From contig NZ_JALLAN010000001.1 of NCBI RefSeq assembly GCF_023062595.1, positions 434,001-498,000 on the forward strand: 64,000 nt of DNA, given 5' to 3'. Positions 1-9,283 of the stretch are shown here, in pieces (positions within the stretch are counted from its first letter, which is position 1; each line of letters starts with the position of its first letter). The notes under the pieces are model-generated. The model saw only the letters and a list, made by a program, of their open reading frames with translations, searched no databases and was not told the origin of the DNA. The position numbers and the translations under genes are program-made. The DNA comes from Arthrobacter rhizosphaerae. GTDB lineage: Bacteria > Actinomycetota > Actinomycetes > Actinomycetales > Micrococcaceae.

Positions 1-256
1 CGTCAGTACTGAGCCCCGCTCACCTGATCGTCCATGCGGCGGCACAGCACAGCACCCCCAAGCTGCCCGCGTGCCGCCGCACGGATCAAAATGCGCGGAA
101 ATCACCGCACCGAATACACCCCACAGATTTCACCGCGCCATAGCCACACCCCTGGCGTAGAAGCGACCGCGCCCTGTCACGGCTGCCGTCCCCTGGCAAG
201 AAAATTACCCACAAAAACGCCCCGTTCACTAAGGGGCACGGAAAGCAGGCGCAACG
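1..256. other. Upstream region of the GH43 gene, no gene seen
   Basis: No reading frame here looks like a protein: the frame from base 34 to 348 is arginine, proline and threonine rich, has no domain and runs into the next gene in another frame. A short inverted repeat (GCCCC at about 217 and GGGGC at about 234) lies about 20 bases before the hydrolase start. I see no clear -35/-10 pair. The region probably holds the promoter of the secreted hydrolase. Confidence 0.5.
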
Positions 257-3200
257 ATGCGACCCATACGGTTACTCACCAGGACGGCAGCGGCGGGGGC
301 CATCGCCTCGGCGCTTGCCCTGACCCCGCTGGTCCCGGCGTTGGCTGAGACCACCCCCGACCCAAGGCTCGTCCTGCAGTACAACCTGGATCAAAGCAGC
401 GGAACCGTGGCTGTGGACACCTCCGGAAAGGGACGCAACGGCACGGTCGTAAATGGCGGCACGTGGACGGGAAGCGAAGGCCTCAAGCTGGACGGCGTCA
501 ATGACTATGTCCGCCTTCCGGACAACATCATGCAGGGACTGTCCGCCATCACCGTCAGCACCGAGGTTCTGATGGCACCGACACAAGCAACTCCCTACTT
601 CATCTATGGCCTGGGCAACACGACGTCGAACGCCGGTAACGGCTACCTGTTTACCACTGGTGACAGCTACCGCACCTCTATCGCCTCCGGCAACTGGTCC
701 ACCGAGCAGACCCTTTCCCAAAGCCAGCCCCTGGCGCGCGGCGTCTGGAAGACAATCACGTACACACTGGCAAATGGAACAGCCACACTGTTCCTCGACG
801 GCGCACAGGTCGGACAAAAAACCGGCATCACCATCACGCCAGGCAGCATCGGCAACGGAATAACGACGGCGAACTACCTCGGCCGTTCGGTCTACACAGC
901 GGACAAATTTTTGTCCGGGTCCGTCCGTAACTTCCGGATTTACGATGCTGCCCTCACTCCAAGCGAGGTGGCGGCAGCAATAGCACCAAGCGACACACTG
1001 AGGGTGGAACGGGATGCAGCAGCACTGTCTCTCGGAGACCTCTCGGCAGTGACAGGCAACCTGTCCCTGCCGGCAAGCGGCGTCAATGGCTCCACCTTGA
1101 CGTGGTCGTCAAGCAACCCCGCTGTCATTACCAACACAGGAGCAGTGACGCGGCCAAACGCGGCGCAGGGTCCGGCAAACGTGACCCTCACGGCAACAAT
1201 CACGCGCGGTGACGCCTCCGGAACAAAAACATTCACTGCAACCGTTCTCCCTGCCGAGTCAGATGAAGAAAAGCTGGCGGCCGCCACTGCTGCGTTGTCC
1301 CTTCCGGCCCTCGACGACGTCCGCGGCAATGTCACGCTGCCGGCAACCAGCGGACAAGCCGCGGTAACCTGGCAGTCCGCAAGCCCGATCATTGACGCCA
1401 CAGGCGTCGTTAACCGCCCGGCTGTGGATACCGACGTCGTCCTGACGGCCACCCTGAAGGTCGGAACAGCGACCGGAACGAAGCAATTCTCGGCCCACGT
1501 AAAGGCCAAGCCAACTGTTGCACCCTATGCCGGATACGCTTTCGCCTATTTCACGGGGAACAGCCTTGCCGGGGAAAACATCTACATGGCCGCAAGCCGC
1601 GGCAACGATGCCCTCCACTGGGATGAGACCAACGGCGGCAAGCCGATCCTCACGTCCACCATGGGCACCAAAGGCCTGCGCGATCCCTTCGTGATCCGCT
1701 CCCCCGAAGGCGACAAGTTCTACATGATCGCCACGGACCTTTCCATCGGCAGCGGAACCTCCTGGGACTCCTCCCAGCGCCAGGGCAGCCAATACCTTGA
1801 GGTCTGGGAATCTTACGACCTCAAAAACTGGTCCGAACAAAGGCATGTGAAGGTTTCCCCCAGCACGGCCGGCAACACCTGGGCTCCGGAGGCCTACTAC
1901 GACACCAGCATCGGCGCGTACGTTGTGTTCTGGGCATCGAAGATCTATGCAGAATCCGACCCGGGCCACACCGCCGGGGTTGTGAACAAGATGATGTATT
2001 CGACCACACGCGACTTCCGCACCTTCTCTGAAGCCAAGGTCTGGAACGACCCGGGCACCTCAGTCATCGATTCAACGGTCATCAAGGACAAGGACACGTT
2101 CTACCGCTTCACCAAGGATGAAGGCGGCGTTTCGGGCTGCGTGGACATCATGCAGGAAAAGTCCAACAACCTTCTCGCCGTCGACCTTCCCACCACCAAC
2201 CCCAGGAACTGGGCGCTCCAGAGCTCGTGCATCGGCAAGAACGCAGGAACTGCAGCGGTGGAAGGTCCCACCGTCTTCAAATCCAACACAGAGGAGAAGT
2301 TCTACCTCTTCCTTGACGAGTTCGGAGGACGCGGCTACATCCCGCTCGAAAGCACAAGCCTGGAAACCCCCAGCTGGAAGCTGTCCACCAACTATGACCT
2401 GCCGGCCAGTCCCCGTCACGGAACCGTTCTCCCGGTAACGCAAGCTGAGCTGGATGCCCTTCGCCAGACACCAAAACCCGCTCCCGCCAATGAAAAGGGC
2501 GAGATCCTCCGCTACTCCTTTGACCAGACCTCGGGGACGGACGTCACAGACTCCTCAGGCAATGGCCTCAACGGCAAGATCGTGGCGGGCGGCAGCTGGC
2601 AGCCGGACGGCGCTCTCAAGCTCGACGGCGCCGGCGGTTATGTCGATGTCCCCGACAACATCCTCTCCGGTGTTCAGGACCTAACGGTGGAAGCGGACGT
2701 CAAAGTCAGCACCGCCCAGAGCGGGTCCTACTTTCTTTATGGATTCGGTAACACCGACGCCGCCGGAGTGGGTAACGGATACCTGTTCGCCACCGGCAAC
2801 TCTGTCTATAAGACCGGTATCGCTTCAGGTAACTGGACAACGGAACAAAATGCCAACAGCACATCAGCCCTCCCCCGCGATTCATGGAAGCATCTGGTTT
2901 ACACGCTGAAGGGCACTGTCGCCACTGTGTACCTCGACGGGAAGAAGGTTGGCGAGAACCTGAACGCCACCCTGAACCCCGCCGACATCGGGGTGGGCAG
3001 CACCACATCGAACTACCTTGGCAAGTCCGTCTACACCGCAGACAAAACCCTCAACGGCTCCCTCCGCGAGTTCGCCATCTACAACCGGGCGCTGTCAGCG
3101 GATGAAGTCATGAACCTTTCAGGCGATAAGACCGGACTGGCAGACGTTTCCCTGACGGATGCCAGCCTTCTGAAGGTGGCGCCCATCGTCGACAGCACAA

Positions 3201-5551
3201 GCAAAAAAGTCACCTTCCCCGTCAAGCGCGGCACGGATCTGAGCAAGCTCTCGCCTACATTCAGCCTCTTTCCCGGAGCTGCCTCAAGCCCCGCTTCCGG
3301 AGACACTGCGGACTTGAGCAAGCCAGTCACGTACAAGGTGACAGGGCCTGATGGTTCAACGGCGGATTGGACCTTCTCAGTGCTGGAAATGAAGAGCCCG
3401 GTGTTGCCCGGCTACACAGCTGATCCGAACATCGTGGTCTACGGGGACACGTACTACATCTACCCCACGACCGATGGAATTGCTTCTTGGGGCAGCACGA
3501 AATTCTCCGTCTTCTCGTCCAAGAACCTGGTGGACTGGACAGATGAAGGCGTGGTGCTCGATCTCGCGAACGTCAGCTGGACGCATACAAATGCCTGGGC
3601 TCCAGCAGCTGCGACGAAGAACGGCAAGTACTACCTGTACTTCAGCGCCGGTCAGAACATCGGCGTCGCTGTCGCTGATTCTCCCACTGGCCCCTTTGTC
3701 GACTCCGGCGCCCCGCTGGTAAACAAGGCGGCCTTCGGAGGTGCCCAACAGATCGATCCCGCTGTATTCACTGATGACGACGGCGTGTCCTACCTGTTCT
3801 GGGGCAACGGCACCGCGCGCTATGTTCCCCTGAACCCGGACATGGTCTCCTACAACGCTGCCAACATAAAGACCATCACCGGCCTGACGCAGTTCAGGGA
3901 AGGAGCCTTTGTACACAAGCGCAACGCTACCTACTACCTGACCTATTCGATCGATGACACAAGGAGCGAGAACTACCGCGTCGGTTACGCCACAGCCGGC
4001 AGCATCGCCGGACCGTGGACCTCCAAGGGAGTCATTCTCGAGAAGAAGCCTGAAGTCGGCATCCTGGGAACCGGACACAACTCTGTGGTGCAGGTCCCCG
4101 GTACGGACGAGTGGTACATCGTGTACCACCGCTTCGCCATCCCGGGCGGCGACGGAATGCACCGGGAAACCACCATTGACCGGCTCACTTTCGCTGCAGA
4201 CGGATCGATTAATCCGGTTGTTCCCACACTCGAAAGTGTGGAGCCAAGATTCGCCGACACCTCTGCCCCGACCGTTACGGTGGCTACCGAGCCTGCAGCA
4301 CCGAATGGTACTGAGGGCTGGTACGTGGGTCCTGTTACGGTGAACGTCACTGTGAGTGATAACTCCGCAACGGCCCCCAGCGTTGAGGTATCGGTCGACG
4401 ACGGTGCCTGGGTTCCGTACACGCACTCCTTCGACGTGGCATCCGATGGCGCTCACACTGTCAAGGCAAAGGCCACAGATGCGGCCGGAAACGTGTCCGC
4501 GGAAGCATCAATCGCGTTGAAGATCGACAGGACAGCACCACGAACGGCTGCCACCCTCGACGACGACCGAACGCTCACCCTCACCGCCGAAGATCCCTAC
4601 TCCGGCGTTGCTGCCCTTGACTACCGGGTGGGCACGGCCGAATGGGCACCGTACTCCGGGCCCCTTCCCGCAGGACGGACAGCGGCAACTGTTGAGTTCA
4701 GGGCTATCGATATAGCAGGCAACTCCACTCAGGGAATCGTGGACGTCCCGGCACCGGCTTCACAGTCGATCTCCTTTGGACCGATTGCAACCAAGACGCT
4801 CGGGGACGCTGACTTCGCAGTCAGTGCAACGTCTACTTCCGGTCTGCCTGTATCGCTCTCTGCCGCCGGCTCGTGCACCCTGCAAAACAACTCGGTTCAC
4901 TTGGCAGGCGCTGGAACCTGCACCATCACTGCCAAGCAGGACGGGAACCAACGGTTCCTGGCGGCCCCCGACGTCGTCCGCTCCTTTACGGTCAACGCCC
5001 CGGTGCTGGACAACTTTGACCGGGCGAACGGGACGTTGGGACGTTCGTGGAGCGGCGAGACCGGACCTCAGTCCTACGTCATCAAGGACAAGGCCCTTAG
5101 CCCGCTCCTTGGGGGCTCGACGCTCTACTCCAGCACGTTTGGTGCAGACCAGACGGCTTCCCTGACGCTGAAGTCCATCGCACCCAAGTCGGTTCAGGGT
5201 GTGATGCTCAAGGCCCAGTCCGGGAAATCATTCCTCTCGGGCGGAGTTTCAGTGGTCTATGACGCACCCACCAAATCAGTGCGCCTGTCCACCTTGGGTG
5301 CTGAGAAAGCGTGGTACTCCTACCCCGACGCTTTGGCTCCATTCGCGGCAGGAGACGTCCTCACTGCCAGCTACGTGAACGGCACTGTCACCATCTACAA
5401 GAACACAGAGGTTGTTGCTGCTGTGTCGCTCCGGGCAGCCGACGTGCAGTTCTTTACCGGTAAGACGGGCAAGGGCGGTGTCGTGACCTCGCAGGCGACC
5501 GGCAGCGTCCTGGACGATTTCCGGGCGGCGACTATCACTCGTCAGGGATAA
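257..5551 (+). CDS. Secreted multidomain hydrolase with two GH43 modules and LamG domains
   Basis: A 1764-residue exported enzyme, probably acting on arabinan, arabinoxylan or a similar plant polysaccharide. A signal peptide covers residues 1-30 (RLLTR, hydrophobic core, ALA cleavage). Domain order by eye: LamG-like jellyroll about 35-240; two atrophied bacterial Ig-like repeats about 245-420; a GH43-like five-blade propeller about 423-740 (LRDPFVI carries a likely catalytic Asp); a second LamG about 748-975; a linker; a second, more canonical GH43 propeller about 1047-1330 (YTADPN, QIDPAVF and REGAFV motifs, then GHNSV); Ig-like repeats about 1334-1500; an MBG-like repeat about 1503-1580; and a ConA/CBM-like C-terminus. 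No sortase motif or C-terminal membrane anchor is seen, so it is probably released. Exact substrate is not readable from sequence. The Shine-Dalgarno is weak (AGGCG). Confidence 0.85.
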   Translation: MRPIRLLTRTAAAGAIASALALTPLVPALAETTPDPRLVLQYNLDQSSGTVAVDTSGKGRNGTVVNGGTWTGSEGLKLDGVNDYVRLPDNIMQGLSAITVSTEVLMAPTQATPYFIYGLGNTTSNAGNGYLFTTGDSYRTSIASGNWSTEQTLSQSQPLARGVWKTITYTLANGTATLFLDGAQVGQKTGITITPGSIGNGITTANYLGRSVYTADKFLSGSVRNFRIYDAALTPSEVAAAIAPSDTLRVERDAAALSLGDLSAVTGNLSLPASGVNGSTLTWSSSNPAVITNTGAVTRPNAAQGPANVTLTATITRGDASGTKTFTATVLPAESDEEKLAAATAALSLPALDDVRGNVTLPATSGQAAVTWQSASPIIDATGVVNRPAVDTDVVLTATLKVGTATGTKQFSAHVKAKPTVAPYAGYAFAYFTGNSLAGENIYMAASRGNDALHWDETNGGKPILTSTMGTKGLRDPFVIRSPEGDKFYMIATDLSIGSGTSWDSSQRQGSQYLEVWESYDLKNWSEQRHVKVSPSTAGNTWAPEAYYDTSIGAYVVFWASKIYAESDPGHTAGVVNKMMYSTTRDFRTFSEAKVWNDPGTSVIDSTVIKDKDTFYRFTKDEGGVSGCVDIMQEKSNNLLAVDLPTTNPRNWALQSSCIGKNAGTAAVEGPTVFKSNTEEKFYLFLDEFGGRGYIPLESTSLETPSWKLSTNYDLPASPRHGTVLPVTQAELDALRQTPKPAPANEKGEILRYSFDQTSGTDVTDSSGNGLNGKIVAGGSWQPDGALKLDGAGGYVDVPDNILSGVQDLTVEADVKVSTAQSGSYFLYGFGNTDAAGVGNGYLFATGNSVYKTGIASGNWTTEQNANSTSALPRDSWKHLVYTLKGTVATVYLDGKKVGENLNATLNPADIGVGSTTSNYLGKSVYTADKTLNGSLREFAIYNRALSADEVMNLSGDKTGLADVSLTDASLLKVAPIVDSTSKKVTFPVKRGTDLSKLSPTFSLFPGAASSPASGDTADLSKPVTYKVTGPDGSTADWTFSVLEMKSPVLPGYTADPNIVVYGDTYYIYPTTDGIASWGSTKFSVFSSKNLVDWTDEGVVLDLANVSWTHTNAWAPAAATKNGKYYLYFSAGQNIGVAVADSPTGPFVDSGAPLVNKAAFGGAQQIDPAVFTDDDGVSYLFWGNGTARYVPLNPDMVSYNAANIKTITGLTQFREGAFVHKRNATYYLTYSIDDTRSENYRVGYATAGSIAGPWTSKGVILEKKPEVGILGTGHNSVVQVPGTDEWYIVYHRFAIPGGDGMHRETTIDRLTFAADGSINPVVPTLESVEPRFADTSAPTVTVATEPAAPNGTEGWYVGPVTVNVTVSDNSATAPSVEVSVDDGAWVPYTHSFDVASDGAHTVKAKATDAAGNVSAEASIALKIDRTAPRTAATLDDDRTLTLTAEDPYSGVAALDYRVGTAEWAPYSGPLPAGRTAATVEFRAIDIAGNSTQGIVDVPAPASQSISFGPIATKTLGDADFAVSATSTSGLPVSLSAAGSCTLQNNSVHLAGAGTCTITAKQDGNQRFLAAPDVVRSFTVNAPVLDNFDRANGTLGRSWSGETGPQSYVIKDKALSPLLGGSTLYSSTFGADQTASLTLKSIAPKSVQGVMLKAQSGKSFLSGGVSVVYDAPTKSVRLSTLGAEKAWYSYPDALAPFAAGDVLTASYVNGTVTIYKNTEVVAAVSLRAADVQFFTGKTGKGGVVTSQATGSVLDDFRAATITRQG

Positions 5552-5566
5552 CCACCCCGCAACTGG

Positions 5567-5616
5567 AAGGCGGCCATTCATCTTTCCCGATGAGTGGCCG
5601 CCTTTCGCATTGTTTT
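5567..5616 (+). terminator. Rho-independent terminator after the GH43 gene
   Basis: A long hairpin (AAGGCGGCCA-T-TCATC paired with GATGA-G-TGGCCGCCTTT, 5567-5605) is followed by TGTTTT. It lies 15 bases after the hydrolase stop and separates it from the polyketide operon. Confidence 0.8.
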
Positions 5617-5638
5617 ATCCACCGTCTCTCACTAACAA
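5610..5638 (+). promoter_or_regulatory. Candidate promoter of the polyketide operon
   Basis: TTGTTT (5610-5615), a 17-base spacer and TAACAA (5633-5638) sit 6 bases before the ATG at 5645. There is no Shine-Dalgarno, so transcription may begin at or next to the start codon. The last base of the -10 is off consensus. The -35 overlaps the T-run of the preceding terminator. Confidence 0.5.
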
Positions 5639-5644
5639 TGAACC

Positions 5645-6877
5645 ATGACGGTCTACCTGAGATCCCTGGAAACTGCAGTCCCTCCGACTATCCTGATCCA
5701 GTCCGAAGCGCGGGAGGTTTTCGCAGCCCAGCCCGGGCTCACCAGGCTCGGCTCGAGGCTCGTCAATACCTGCTTCGACTCGGCAGCCATAGACACCCGG
5801 TACACCGCAGTTGACGAGCTGACAATGGAAATCCGCTCCGACAACCCCCAGTTCTTTGATCCCCGGACCGGTCTCCTGCTCCGGCCCAGCACCAAGGTCC
5901 GGAACGACATCTTCGCGCGGGAAGCGACCAAATTGTTTATCGAGGCAGCAGATGCTGCCCTGACTGCTTGCGCCGGTATCGGACCGGAGGACATCACCCA
6001 CCTCGTGACAGTTTCCTGTACAGGATTCTTCAATCCCGGCCCTGACTACAAGATCGTCCGCGCCCTCGGCCTGAATCCCTCGGTCCAGCGGTACCACCTT
6101 GGTTTTATGGGATGCTATGCAGCATTTCCAGCACTCCGCGCAGCAAAGTCCTTCTGTGAAGCGGATCCGGAGGCCGCGGTCCTGGTGGTCTGCGCCGAGC
6201 TCTGCTCACTGCACGTGCGCACGTCCAACGATCCGGACACGATCATGGGATCAGCACTGTTTGCCGACGGCGCTGCAGGCGCGGTGGTGACCGCCCGGGA
6301 CATTCCTGACGCCGAACCGCTCCTGCAGCTGGATCACTTTGAGACCGTTTTGACTCCGGTCGGCGAGGAATCCATGGCCTGGAACATCGGCGACGAGGGT
6401 TTCGAGATGGTCCTGGGAAACTACGTCCCACACATCATCGACGATCACATTATCGGCGCCCTGGAACCATTGCTGTCGCGCGAGGAATCTCTCCGCAACA
6501 AGCCCTACACGGACATCAGGCACTGGGGAATCCATCCTGGCGGCCGCAGCATTCTGGACAAGGTCCAAAGCCGGCTGCAGCTCAGCGATGAACAACTGAT
6601 TCCTGCCCGCGAGACGTTGAGGAACTACGGAAACATGAGCAGCGCCACCGTGTTGTTTGTCCTCAAATACATTTTGGAACTACCGGAAGAACCGGGCGAC
6701 GAACGGATTTGCTCCATGGCCTTCGGCCCCGGACTGACGGTGGAGACGGCCCTTTTCACCAAGATTTCGTCCCGCCCCAAGGCTTCAGCAGGGAATACTG
6801 CCGGAATGGCTACGGCATCGACTGAACTGCTCATGGAGGCGCCGCTGGATGCTCTCGCCCAGCCCTTCCGTGCCTGA
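5645..6877 (+). CDS. Type III polyketide synthase (chalcone/stilbene synthase family)
   Basis: A 410-residue homodimeric ketosynthase-fold enzyme that extends an acyl-CoA starter with malonyl-CoA-type units and cyclises the chain. The full catalytic triad is visible: Cys157 in GFMGCYAAF, His297 in GIHPGG and Asn330 in NYGNMSSA, close to positions 164/303/336 of plant chalcone synthase. Length is normal for the family. It is the first gene of a tight operon with a methyltransferase (29-base overlap) and a flavin hydroxylase (4-base overlap), the arrangement used in actinobacteria to make methylated, oxidised alkylresorcinols or quinones. No acyl-CoA ligase or dedicated fatty-acid synthase lies beside it, so a long-chain acyl starter from primary metabolism is likely. 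Product identity is inferred. Confidence 0.9.
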   Translation: MTVYLRSLETAVPPTILIQSEAREVFAAQPGLTRLGSRLVNTCFDSAAIDTRYTAVDELTMEIRSDNPQFFDPRTGLLLRPSTKVRNDIFAREATKLFIEAADAALTACAGIGPEDITHLVTVSCTGFFNPGPDYKIVRALGLNPSVQRYHLGFMGCYAAFPALRAAKSFCEADPEAAVLVVCAELCSLHVRTSNDPDTIMGSALFADGAAGAVVTARDIPDAEPLLQLDHFETVLTPVGEESMAWNIGDEGFEMVLGNYVPHIIDDHIIGALEPLLSREESLRNKPYTDIRHWGIHPGGRSILDKVQSRLQLSDEQLIPARETLRNYGNMSSATVLFVLKYILELPEEPGDERICSMAFGPGLTVETALFTKISSRPKASAGNTAGMATASTELLMEAPLDALAQPFRA

Positions 6878-7598
6878 GCCGGTGATGGCCTTGCTGCGGG
6901 AACGGGCGGTTGATGCCGTCGAGGAAATGGACGCAGACGATTGCGATCCGGTACGCCTTGAGAATACCTACGCACAGTTCGCCTTGGTTAACAGGCTGGT
7001 CTCGGGCTGGCGCAGGCTCTACCGGAAGCAGCTGCTGCCCCGGTTATCAGCTACCACTCCTACGACCCTCCTGGACATCGGGTGCGGAGGGGGCGACGTC
7101 CCCGTGTTGCTCGCGGCCTGGGCTGCCCGGGACGGCAAGCAGCTGCTGGTCACCGCGATCGATCCCGATGAGCGCGCCTACCGTTTTGCCGCTGGCCGCC
7201 CGGCAACAGCCGGCGTTACCTTCCGCCAGGCATCCTCCGCCGAGCTGGTTTCAGAAGGACTTACGTTCGACGTCGTGATCTCCAACCACGTCCTTCACCA
7301 CGTTCCCTCGGCGGGACTCCAACAATTCTTGGCGGAGTCGGCGTCGTTATCCCGCGGATTTGTCATCCACAACGACCTTCGGCGCAGCCCGATCGCGTAT
7401 GCCGTCTTCTCCGTGGCGGCCTTGCCACTGAGGCGTTCGTTCATCAGGCAGGACGGGCTCACATCCATCCGCCGCAGCTACACGCCCCAGGAACTGAACG
7501 CCGTCACTCCCCCGGGCTGGGTGGCCGAGCGGCGTTTTCCCTTCAGGACCGTCCTGCATTACAGGGTGCCGCAATTGCCCGAGGCACTGAACCCTTGA
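6849..7598 (+). CDS. Class I SAM-dependent methyltransferase of the polyketide operon
   Basis: A 249-residue methyltransferase with SAM-binding motif I LLDIGCGGGDV (residues about 74-84), a following acidic AIDPD and a post-motif NHVLHHV. It most likely methylates a ring carbon or hydroxyl of the type III polyketide product. The ATG at 6849 lies inside the end of the synthase gene and has a good GGAGG at 6835-6839, 9 bases upstream. A GTG at 6870 is a weaker alternative. It overlaps the next gene by four bases, so the three genes are translationally coupled. It is not of the membrane isoprenylcysteine-methyltransferase type found in the Streptomyces griseus srs operon, so the tailoring enzyme here is not homologous to that one. 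Confidence 0.85.
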   Translation: MLSPSPSVPEPVMALLRERAVDAVEEMDADDCDPVRLENTYAQFALVNRLVSGWRRLYRKQLLPRLSATTPTTLLDIGCGGGDVPVLLAAWAARDGKQLLVTAIDPDERAYRFAAGRPATAGVTFRQASSAELVSEGLTFDVVISNHVLHHVPSAGLQQFLAESASLSRGFVIHNDLRRSPIAYAVFSVAALPLRRSFIRQDGLTSIRRSYTPQELNAVTPPGWVAERRFPFRTVLHYRVPQLPEALNP

Positions 7599-8728
7599 TC
7601 GACGTTTTGATCGTTGGCGGAGGTCCTGTGGGCCTGTATCTGGCGTCCCTCTTGGTCAGCCAGGGGCTGGCGGTGCGGGTCTTTGAGCAACGACCGTCGC
7701 GGTCGCCGTTTTCGCGGGCCATCGGGATCCACCCGCCTGCGCTGGAAGCCCTTGACAGGATCGGCGTCGCCTCCCGGCTGGTGGCCTCGGGAGTTCAAAT
7801 CCGCCACGGCGTCGCGATCGGAAACGGCAAACCGCTAGCCGGGATGTCCTTTGACGGGCTCTCCGGCCGCTTCCCCTTCGTCCTCTCCCTCCCGCAGGAA
7901 CAGACGGAAGAAATACTGGAGCGCCGCCTCCGGGAACTGGATCCGGATGCCCTCCAGCGCGGCTCCACTGTGACCGGAATGCACGACGACGGACGGACCG
8001 TCACGCTGGACGTTGCCTCCGCTTCCGCATCCTCCGCGCAGACTTCAGTGCTCGCCGTCGCGGCCGACGGCGTCCGGTCCAGCATGCGGGATTTCCTGGG
8101 CGTTCCGTCGCGGCTGAAGACCTATCCCGACACCTACCTGATGGGCGATTTCAAGGACTCTACCGAATTCGGATCAGATGCTGTGTTGTTCCTTGCACCG
8201 AAGGGGATCGTCGAATCGTTCCCCCTGCCCGGCTCCCTCCGCCGCTGGGTGGCTAGAATGCCGGGTCTGCCGCCACAGGCAGGGGCTTTGATGTTGGCTG
8301 ACTTGGTGTGTGAAAGAACGGGAATACGCATAGATCCCGAAACCAACAGCATGCTCAGCACCTTCGGCGTCCGGTCGCGACGAGCCGTGCGGCTGATCCA
8401 TGGCAGAACAGCTTTGATCGGGGATGCCGCCCATGAGGTCAGTCCCATCGGCGGTCAGGGAATGAACCTGGGATGGCTTGATGCTGCAGCGCTCGCGCCT
8501 ATCATCGTGGCGGCGATAAGAGGGCAGCCGGTGGCAACTGAGCTGCGTGCTTACGAAAGCTCACGATTGCGCGCCTCGGCTAAGGCCATGCGTCAGGCCG
8601 AGATCAATATGGCTCTGGGTCGCCCCGTGCCGCCGCTCCTGCTGGCCGCCAGAAATCGGATGCTGAGCTCTCTTGCGGGAATCCCGACAGTCAATGCCTG
8701 GGTTGCGCGGCGCTTTACCATGCACTGA
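7595..8728 (+). CDS. FAD-dependent hydroxylase (UbiH/PHBH-type) of the polyketide operon
   Basis: A 377-residue class A flavoprotein monooxygenase. The N-terminal Rossmann motif GGGPVG is at residues 8-13; an RAIGIHPPALE segment follows around residue 42; and the second FAD motif GDAAHEVSPIGGQG is near residues 277-290. It probably hydroxylates the aromatic ring made by the type III synthase, a step that turns resorcinols towards quinones. The start is a TTG at 7595 inside the stop of the methyltransferase (TTGA overlap), with GAGG 10 bases upstream. Residue 1 is followed directly by the IDVLIVGGG strand, so a later start is not possible. Confidence 0.85.
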   Translation: MIDVLIVGGGPVGLYLASLLVSQGLAVRVFEQRPSRSPFSRAIGIHPPALEALDRIGVASRLVASGVQIRHGVAIGNGKPLAGMSFDGLSGRFPFVLSLPQEQTEEILERRLRELDPDALQRGSTVTGMHDDGRTVTLDVASASASSAQTSVLAVAADGVRSSMRDFLGVPSRLKTYPDTYLMGDFKDSTEFGSDAVLFLAPKGIVESFPLPGSLRRWVARMPGLPPQAGALMLADLVCERTGIRIDPETNSMLSTFGVRSRRAVRLIHGRTALIGDAAHEVSPIGGQGMNLGWLDAAALAPIIVAAIRGQPVATELRAYESSRLRASAKAMRQAEINMALGRPVPPLLLAARNRMLSSLAGIPTVNAWVARRFTMH

Positions 8729-8749
8729 AGATCCTGCCTGCGCTTAGGT

Positions 8750-9169
8750 TCAGCCGCCCGTGAAGTAGCAGTCGTAGCTGTCCTGGCTGAGGATCCGGCC
8801 GTCGCTGACCTCGAACACTGAGGTGGTCCTGGCCCTGATGACTTCTCCGGAGTCCCAGTGCGGAAGGTCCATCCGGAGCGTCGCTGACCAGTCCGCTTCG
8901 ATGACCACGCGGCCGCCTTCGCAAGTGGTTCGGTTCACCTCGAAGCGCTGCCCGGCCACCACTTCCCCGCTGTTCTCTGCTCCTGACAGTACCGCCTCAA
9001 GGGTTTTGGTCGAACCGCGGGGTGCCAGCACATGCGGCGCTTCGACGAGGACAAAGTCATCCGCCAAAAATGGCCTGATGTCTTCTGCGCCGCCGCCTGA
9101 TTCAAGCGCGCGGATAAAGCCGAGCACACACATTAAGGGGTCCAAAACCACGGGGTCCTTTTCTGTCAT
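8750..9169 (-). CDS. SnoaL/NTF2-like small protein
   Basis: A 139-residue protein with the pattern of the SnoaL-like NTF2 fold: N-terminal helices (LGFIRALESG), an FLADDFVLVEAP strand and a final FEVSDGRILSQDSY hairpin. Members include polyketide cyclases, isomerases and many proteins of unknown role. It converges on the polyketide operon (21 bases between stops). A role in cyclising its product is possible but not supported beyond position. Start: TAAGGT (9181-9176 on the minus strand) stands 6 bases before the ATG with no clear Shine-Dalgarno, so the message is probably leaderless. Confidence 0.7.
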   Translation of the reverse strand: MTEKDPVVLDPLMCVLGFIRALESGGGAEDIRPFLADDFVLVEAPHVLAPRGSTKTLEAVLSGAENSGEVVAGQRFEVNRTTCEGGRVVIEADWSATLRMDLPHWDSGEVIRARTTSVFEVSDGRILSQDSYDCYFTGG

Positions 9170-9283
9170 GAAACGACCTTAGCCGAATTGGGCATCTTCA
9201 CCCCAGTCACCTTCGCTAGCCCGCAGAACTGCCAGCAGCGCCAGCCAGTGACGGGGCGTGGACCAACGGCCTAGACTTCAGGA

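Noticed and set aside
217..238. Hairpin before the GH43 gene as a riboswitch or attenuator
   Set aside because: The stem is only five base pairs, with no conserved aptamer pattern or T-run.
34..348. 104-residue open frame before the GH43 gene
   Set aside because: Composition is arginine, threonine and proline rich with no domain or ribosome site, and it runs into the hydrolase gene in another frame.
3377..4456. 359-residue frame antisense to the GH43 gene
   Set aside because: It lies wholly opposite clear GH43 coding sequence; GC-rich third positions create such shadows.
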